Origin: an uncultured Roseburia sp. | Lineage (GTDB): Bacteria; Bacillota; Clostridia; Lachnospirales; Lachnospiraceae | NCBI GenBank assembly: GCA_934358955.1 | Contig: CAKRLC010000056.1 | Location: forward strand, 1 to 17,949 | Length of the DNA: 17,949 nucleotides | Direction of reading: 5' to 3' | Shown here: positions 15,401 through 17,949 of the stretch, in pieces | Numbering within the stretch: the stretch's first letter is position 1 | Layout of the letters: each line of letters opens with the position of its first letter | Made by a program: the position numbers and the translations under genes | The notes under the pieces: generated by a model | What the model saw: the letters and a program-made list of their open reading frames with translations, nothing else | Database searches by the model: none | Told to the model about the DNA's origin: nothing

Positions 15401-17675
15401 GATCTGCAATGTCAAGTACTTCATTGCCATCTTCATCATTGTCGTCGCTTTCTTTTGTGACCATTATAGCGTTTACTTCAACGCCTGTGTAATTTAATAC
15501 ATCAATATTTGCGGTCACGCGGTATTCTGCTATGTAAGGGAAAATACCCCATACTTTCCAGACTGCCTTACTTCTTACGCTTAAGTCCATTCCGACTTCT
15601 TCTGTAAACACACCACTGACTGTAATCTGGAGCTGATTGTCAGATCCGGATTTACCGATCGTGATGTTGGCTTTTACTTCTAACTGAATGCTTAAGCCTT
15701 TATTTGCTGCAGCTGTTCCCTGGGCATCCCCAAGATTCTTCGGATGTGTGCTGATGGTTGCTTTTGGATAACCATCCTCCATCTTACATTCTGCGCTCAC
15801 ACCGGATCCCATAAGCTGAAGCTCTTCCGGTGAAATCGGTGTGCCATCTTCCAGTGTTACTTTATAATCTTCAAGATTCAGATTCTCACTGAGTTTTGTA
15901 AAGTTGTCTGTTGCAAGTGCAAGAGAGCCAAGATACTGGGCTGCTTCCTCAGCAAAACCACTGTCGATCGCCTGCTGCTCAATAGCTGCTTCGATCGCTT
16001 CTGTATCTACTCCCTCGATCATATCGTTTCCGGACATCTTTTCTTTTGCATAGATGTCCATTGTCTGCTGTACTTCTTCCCAGCTGACGGAAGCGAATCC
16101 GATCGTTGTTGTCTCATTATCATTTTCTGTAACGGAAATGACTTTTCCATAGCCTTCTAACTGTGCTGCATCATCTCCGGACTGGATACCAAAGGTTCCT
16201 GTATAGAACATAAGATAATCGCCTTCGTCTACCGTTGTAAGGCTGTCCAATCCTACATTCACATACACATCATCTGAATAATCCAGATAGGAGTTATCGA
16301 CTGTAATAGTAGATGCATCTTCATCTGTATCTGCCCCAACCGGAATTGGAAGCATATCCGGCTCAAAAATAACATCTTCCGGCTGTGCATTCTTGTATTC
16401 GTACTGGCTGCCGTTCTTTGCAGTGATCTCAACATAAGCGACATCACCGTTTTGATCTGCCGGCGTATCCAGTGTACGCTTGTCCGGGCGTAAGCCTGCA
16501 TACACAGCAACAACATCACCGACCTCTAAGCTTTCCTTCGTATAAGTGAAGGTTCCTTCTGTCAGTTCTGTTGGACCAAGCTTTCCTGTTCCATCTGCCT
16601 GGTATAATGCAATACTTAATTCTGAAACATGCTGTCCATCATTGGTAATATTACTTAAATCTTCCACCTTTGCATAACGGACATCATCTTTTAATGCAAG
16701 ATTTAAAACTTCTTTCTTGTCTGTTGTGAAGTTATATTCACGCGCTGTTGTTGCTTCATTTGCAAAATTCAGTCTCGCATCATTTAATGTGATGCGGAAC
16801 GTACTTCCGTCTGCAAATCCAGGATTGATCTGTGTTCCATTTTCTTCCAGAACCGGATTCTTTCCACTGATGGTAAAGCTTCCACCTGCTCCGCTTACAT
16901 CAATAATGTCTTCCTGCTTCGGGTCTGTCAGGTTCTTTGCTGTAATTCCTGCCAGTACTGCTTCTGCATCCATGGACTTATCATCTGTTACAATCTGGAT
17001 CTTAAAGTTGCTTCCATTTACATCAACAGCACTTACAAAATTAATCTGCTCTGTGCTTTCAATGCTGCCCTGATCTACATACTGCGCATACAGGGTAAGA
17101 TCACTGTTAATGGTATCTTCGACACTGGCAGCTTTTGTTTTTGCCTTATCATAATACCAGGTAACAAAGATATTCTGGTCCTTGTACGGTGTCGGAAGTG
17201 TGCCGATCTTTGATCCATGATCTACCTTTCTAGGTGAAATCGGGCTTCCTCCTTCTGTATCAAAGGTTACCATATATCTTGTAACAGGGACTTCTCCCTG
17301 ATTCTGGCCACCCGTATTCTGGCTGACCTGTGTTGTCTCTTCCTTTTCCCCTTTGATCGCACCAACGATCTTATCGAAGAGCCCCTTCTTTCCTTTCTTT
17401 CCGGAGTCTTTCGTGTCTGTGTCGTCATCCGACTTCGCCACATCGGTACTCTCACCCGGCTCCGTACTCTCCACAGCTTCGGTATCCGTCTTTGATCCGG
17501 AATCCTCCGCCACTTCTGTCTGGTCAGTCTCTGTCGTCTGTGCTGTCTGCTCTGAATGATCTGTCCATTTCACAGCAGAATAAAGCGTTCCGGAAAAAAT
17601 CACTACCGCTAAAATCGCTGCAATGACTCTTTTCTTTGACGTAACCTGCCAGAGATTTTCCCAAAAATCCTTCAT
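9417..17675 (-). CDS. Giant modular surface protein with InlB B-repeats and MucBP-like modules
   Basis: The 2752-residue protein (about 300 kDa) starts at 17675 behind a perfect AGGAGG; the frame opens at 17723 without such a site. Residues 17-35 are a hydrophobic export or anchor segment with no clear cleavage site. A Ser/Thr/Asp/Glu linker follows (38-130), then an InlB B-repeat (134-199). An unassigned region (about 200-1115) includes an acidic insert (744-798) and amphipathic beta strands (814-977). The main array (about 1118-2353) has 13 InlB B-repeats of the GYTFxGWY...LYAKW type, with MucBP-like YRVEHYKE modules near 1186, 1319, 1634 and 1768. It is followed by a Calx-beta-like domain (about 2356-2485), an unassigned segment, and an Ig-like domain (about 2653-2752). 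No LPXTG, SLH, GW or choline-binding motif is visible. Such proteins usually serve adhesion or surface structure; the ligand is unknown. The C-terminus stops at KDIAGN, where Ig-like domains often continue, so slight truncation is possible. Confidence 0.9.
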   Translation of the reverse strand: MKDFWENLWQVTSKKRVIAAILAVVIFSGTLYSAVKWTDHSEQTAQTTETDQTEVAEDSGSKTDTEAVESTEPGESTDVAKSDDDTDTKDSGKKGKKGLFDKIVGAIKGEKEETTQVSQNTGGQNQGEVPVTRYMVTFDTEGGSPISPRKVDHGSKIGTLPTPYKDQNIFVTWYYDKAKTKAASVEDTINSDLTLYAQYVDQGSIESTEQINFVSAVDVNGSNFKIQIVTDDKSMDAEAVLAGITAKNLTDPKQEDIIDVSGAGGSFTISGKNPVLEENGTQINPGFADGSTFRITLNDARLNFANEATTAREYNFTTDKKEVLNLALKDDVRYAKVEDLSNITNDGQHVSELSIALYQADGTGKLGPTELTEGTFTYTKESLEVGDVVAVYAGLRPDKRTLDTPADQNGDVAYVEITAKNGSQYEYKNAQPEDVIFEPDMLPIPVGADTDEDASTITVDNSYLDYSDDVYVNVGLDSLTTVDEGDYLMFYTGTFGIQSGDDAAQLEGYGKVISVTENDNETTTIGFASVSWEEVQQTMDIYAKEKMSGNDMIEGVDTEAIEAAIEQQAIDSGFAEEAAQYLGSLALATDNFTKLSENLNLEDYKVTLEDGTPISPEELQLMGSGVSAECKMEDGYPKATISTHPKNLGDAQGTAAANKGLSIQLEVKANITIGKSGSDNQLQITVSGVFTEEVGMDLSVRSKAVWKVWGIFPYIAEYRVTANIDVLNYTGVEVNAIMVTKESDDNDEDGNEVLDIADQIKELIDEAAGEDGEDEEKEENTDKLVKRYSEMLEEESDWIRVIEQNIVDQEKYLPPPLPIIAVKVEVTFVAKMNACVSIGFDFEYKTGKRYTYTIDVFAGKVYNDTVSLLEETYEFSFYAMGRLAVKVGLEFEFKVGLFSTKIASVGFRAEAGAYSKLWGYFYYELKYAASTGRGQKYSGALLIDVGAYLEVALKAQALSERYTTELMLYNKEWSLWTVGRQDNVRNFETIQEDMPDIKLKQHVRSTVIPDSVFSMDYLDLKDGKEKSAIYNDYFDPTQRESYKNRKNFDIRMTNDKFSYDPQTNTISVNPAAGDKKLEGDMIITWIQYPLAFSSRPIQRTIHLYWDNLRDGYVIVPYTNGGSYIGIINQKYETKIKVPANPTRQGYVFAGWYSDEDLTQPYTFPETMPAADANIYAKWEPATNIPYRVEHYKEQLESGEYVFAESETFLGTTNTYVSPEVKQYVGYNSPAKQEVRIEADGSAVLRYYYPLQWNTVTFKAGEAGGEDITYDLKYGGTVIAPQIAVKGYTFTGWDKEVDPHMGLESVVYTAQWTKNPDTEYRVEYYVQDTSGTYKLQEISNGAGYTQDVLTSAALRARQLEDGSTAEEKFAVENGVAFEKMTVAGTACDQTAIGGNGKSIIKVYYTRLKHSFTFDLGYDGKKVTDSRYYGGDVVIPSDPVRTGYTFAGWSIDGTNTVTPDTKAGTQDVTYQAIWKANTYTVKFDKNNKAAKGTMKAISCNYDEAMTLPANAFTSETYLFSGWALEKGGQVVYADGAEVLNLKAEKDAEAVLYAVWTPKEYTITYYGADGFLHANPAAYNVETETITLTAPIRTGYTFKGWYDNEACTGTPVGSIEKGSSGDRAFYAKWEANTDTAYKVEHYKENVNGGYSLADTDALTGTTDTMVTPSVKEYEGFTAPQAQEVNVKADGSTVVRYEYTRNTYTIALDTKGGTLNSDDFIKVKYGAAISLPTPVKEGYGFDGWYLGENRFNETAMPASDLTLTAKWVAGKYSYTVNHYKQNLDGSYALAQSVHGTADMDSEVTAELMNYEGFSATNEAQTIKISTDGSLNVANYYYTRNQYTLTWDLAGGEAQSEFTAGSVSYDAPITVPVLTKEGYSYSWNETPAGSMPAKDVTYTAVWTANQYTVQFSLNGGTVEGDAAAARQVTFDSPYGELPVVTKSGYDFAGWFTDAKEGTMVSGDTMVTTAADHILYAHFTPTVYTITYHGMEGAVHENPTEYNIELDTITLKDAQKAGYTFAGWYSDEAMTEQTVSMIAKGSTGNVDLYAKWTENEYRVVFEPNQGTGSMESQNFLYTEKKALNENQFVRFGYTFAGWSLTADGTAAYADSAEVEKLSADASGEVHLYAVWTINIYKIIYENMDGAENAADNPTGFTVENNHIVLYDPQKTGYTFKGWYLDAEFSKPVSATMTLDSYYDWIFYAKWEANPYTITFDSCLGDTVPVETMMMSYDETKNLTLLSEMQNFEKPGYKFLGWATEKDGSVVYTDGQTVKNLAPYGNITLYAVWKQSVYQISYDLGAGGISNSNPSSYNIDDNDVKLVAPEAKEGYQFLGWYQGDTLVSEIVRGTEQDFALTAKWAHGGIFNLSYDSEEVVQLLDGSAGKKVTYKVTRTLPEGTVATANPIYVYYRTVNGTAYGSTVGIDIAGDVCHFKHTGGENVYLTFGPNDTEQTFVVEEWGAETSKNLAATVHANTDKYYNVELYKTVDTVGKYPGEFGDNRSCQRNIQRIANYGLTKDLYNEYCYQLTSGDRKITDAGYGKNPSFNFKTFTEILREKGATPEIINYFKNTLNAGFKLNADYYEIYDGYAWMKLTTNGRLLHEEKIDIPKSKTWYNYWFPNSSTYVQVGLDERILLNLDASGNGKDDWRYGTSHVYAKLMDSRAPQQVGVASLALTQYKAGDKISITVYYDEVVAAGSNLNLSTIAGIPISNVTFAGGLGTNALTFTATVDSDFEVTPDLNNAIKNLKPVTGTVKDIAGN
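10615..14325 (-). repeat. Array of 13 InlB-type B-repeats with four MucBP-like modules
   Basis: Thirteen units of about 62-82 residues share the pattern xYTVxFxxxGG, GYxFxGW and LYAKW/LYAVW. Diverged DNA copies of the YTFAGW coding stretch recur, for example a nearly identical 20-base segment at 11401 and 11622. MucBP-like modules begin with YRVEHYKEQ (14120), YRVEYYVQ (13721), YKVEHYKEN (12776) and YTVNHYKQN (about 12365), and end in a Y-Y-x-TR motif. The second is enlarged and degenerate. Confidence 0.85.
17079..17276 (-). repeat. Isolated N-terminal InlB-type B-repeat
   Basis: Residues 134-199 of the giant protein (YMVTFDTEGG to DLTLYAQY) form one B-repeat-like unit. It is separated from the main array by more than 900 residues, which shows that the repeat family is used in two places of the same protein. 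Confidence 0.7.
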
Positions 17676-17747
17676 ACTCTTCCTCCTCACTTCTTTATTC
17701 AAAAAAAATTGCAAAAAACACATATTCCGACAATTTTCTTTTTCTAT

Positions 17748-17753
17748 ATTATA
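17748..17753 (-). promoter_or_regulatory. -10 element of the giant surface protein gene
   Basis: A perfect TATAAT reads on the minus strand at 17753-17748, predicting initiation near 17741 and a leader of about 66 bases. No -35 close to TTGACA is found at 16-18 bases: the hexamer at 17 is CAAAAA. A weak -35 with direct repeats just upstream is typical of activator-dependent promoters. Confidence 0.5.
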
Positions 17754-17777
17754 ACTTGTTTTTCTGACAATTTTTGG

Positions 17778-17813
17778 GAATTGGCGTGAATTGTATTATT
17801 ATGGCGCGAATTG
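17778..17813. repeat. Phased GAATTG direct repeats, possible activator site
   Basis: GAATTG occurs at 17778, 17788 and 17808, that is at spacings of 10 and 20 bases. The last two are part of an 11-base direct repeat, GGCGTGAATTG and GGCGCGAATTG. They would lie at roughly -37 to -72 relative to the predicted start of the giant gene, on one face of the helix. Confidence 0.45.
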
Positions 17814-17889
17814 CAATATCTGCATTTTAATTTATGATGTCAAATCACACAAACGATCTGAAAAGTTTCATTGTGCAAAACATTCCGAT

Positions 17890-17935
17890 AAGCCTCTGAA
17901 AGCGTAAAGCGTGTTCAGCAGAGGCTTCCACGCTT
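17890..17935. repeat. Two overlapping, mutually exclusive hairpins
   Basis: AAGCCTCTG (17890-17898) pairs with CAGAGGCTT (17919-17927), while AAGCGTG (17907-17913) pairs with CACGCTT (17929-17935). The two stems interleave, so only one can form at a time. The element may be the terminator of a gene beyond the right edge or part of an upstream leader. No gene is seen here. Confidence 0.35.
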
Positions 17936-17949
17936 CATGAGTCTTATCT

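Noticed and set aside
3191..17813. GAATTG hexamers in both the tetR-MATE spacer and the region upstream of the giant gene
   Set aside because: A six-base AT-rich word is too common to link the two regulatory regions. Only the phased spacing at 17778-17813 is notable.

Overview
The window looks like a chromosomal segment of a low-to-moderate GC Firmicute of the class Clostridia, most likely a gut Lachnospiraceae. This is inferred from the AT-rich spacers, AGGAGG-type ribosome binding sites, the gene families present and a tandem glycine riboswitch. It cannot be tied to a species from the sequence alone. No rRNA, tRNA, CRISPR array, intact insertion sequence or phage gene was seen.

Left part (1-4753), membrane and lipid stress: a FAD-dependent oleate hydratase (ohyA, minus strand) lies behind a TetR-family regulator on the same strand. 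The regulator is divergent from a MATE efflux pump on the plus strand. A consensus sigma-70-type promoter and an inverted repeat sit between regulator and pump. The layout suggests a small module that detoxifies or exports membrane-active compounds, but the inducer is unknown.

Middle part (4765-8384), energy and amino acids: a tandem-domain PPK2 polyphosphate kinase (polyphosphate:AMP phosphotransferase type) converges on the MATE gene. Next comes a plus-strand unit made of a promoter, a two-aptamer glycine riboswitch, a Na+:alanine/glycine symporter and a terminator. The riboswitch strongly suggests that glycine is the relevant substrate.

Right part (8398-17949), cell surface: one minus-strand gene of about 8.3 kb encodes a 2752-residue modular exported protein. 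It has an N-terminal hydrophobic anchor, an acidic Ser/Thr-rich linker, one InlB-type B-repeat, a long unassigned beta-rich region, 13 more InlB B-repeats interspersed with four MucBP-like modules, a Calx-beta-like domain and a C-terminal Ig-like domain. No LPXTG or other C-terminal anchor is visible. Directly downstream on the same strand is a small lipoprotein subtilisin-like protease with an intact Asp/His/Ser triad, separated by a strong hairpin that carries a candidate promoter. The giant protein, its unassigned central domain, its putative activator-type promoter and the neighbouring surface protease are the parts most worth a second look.
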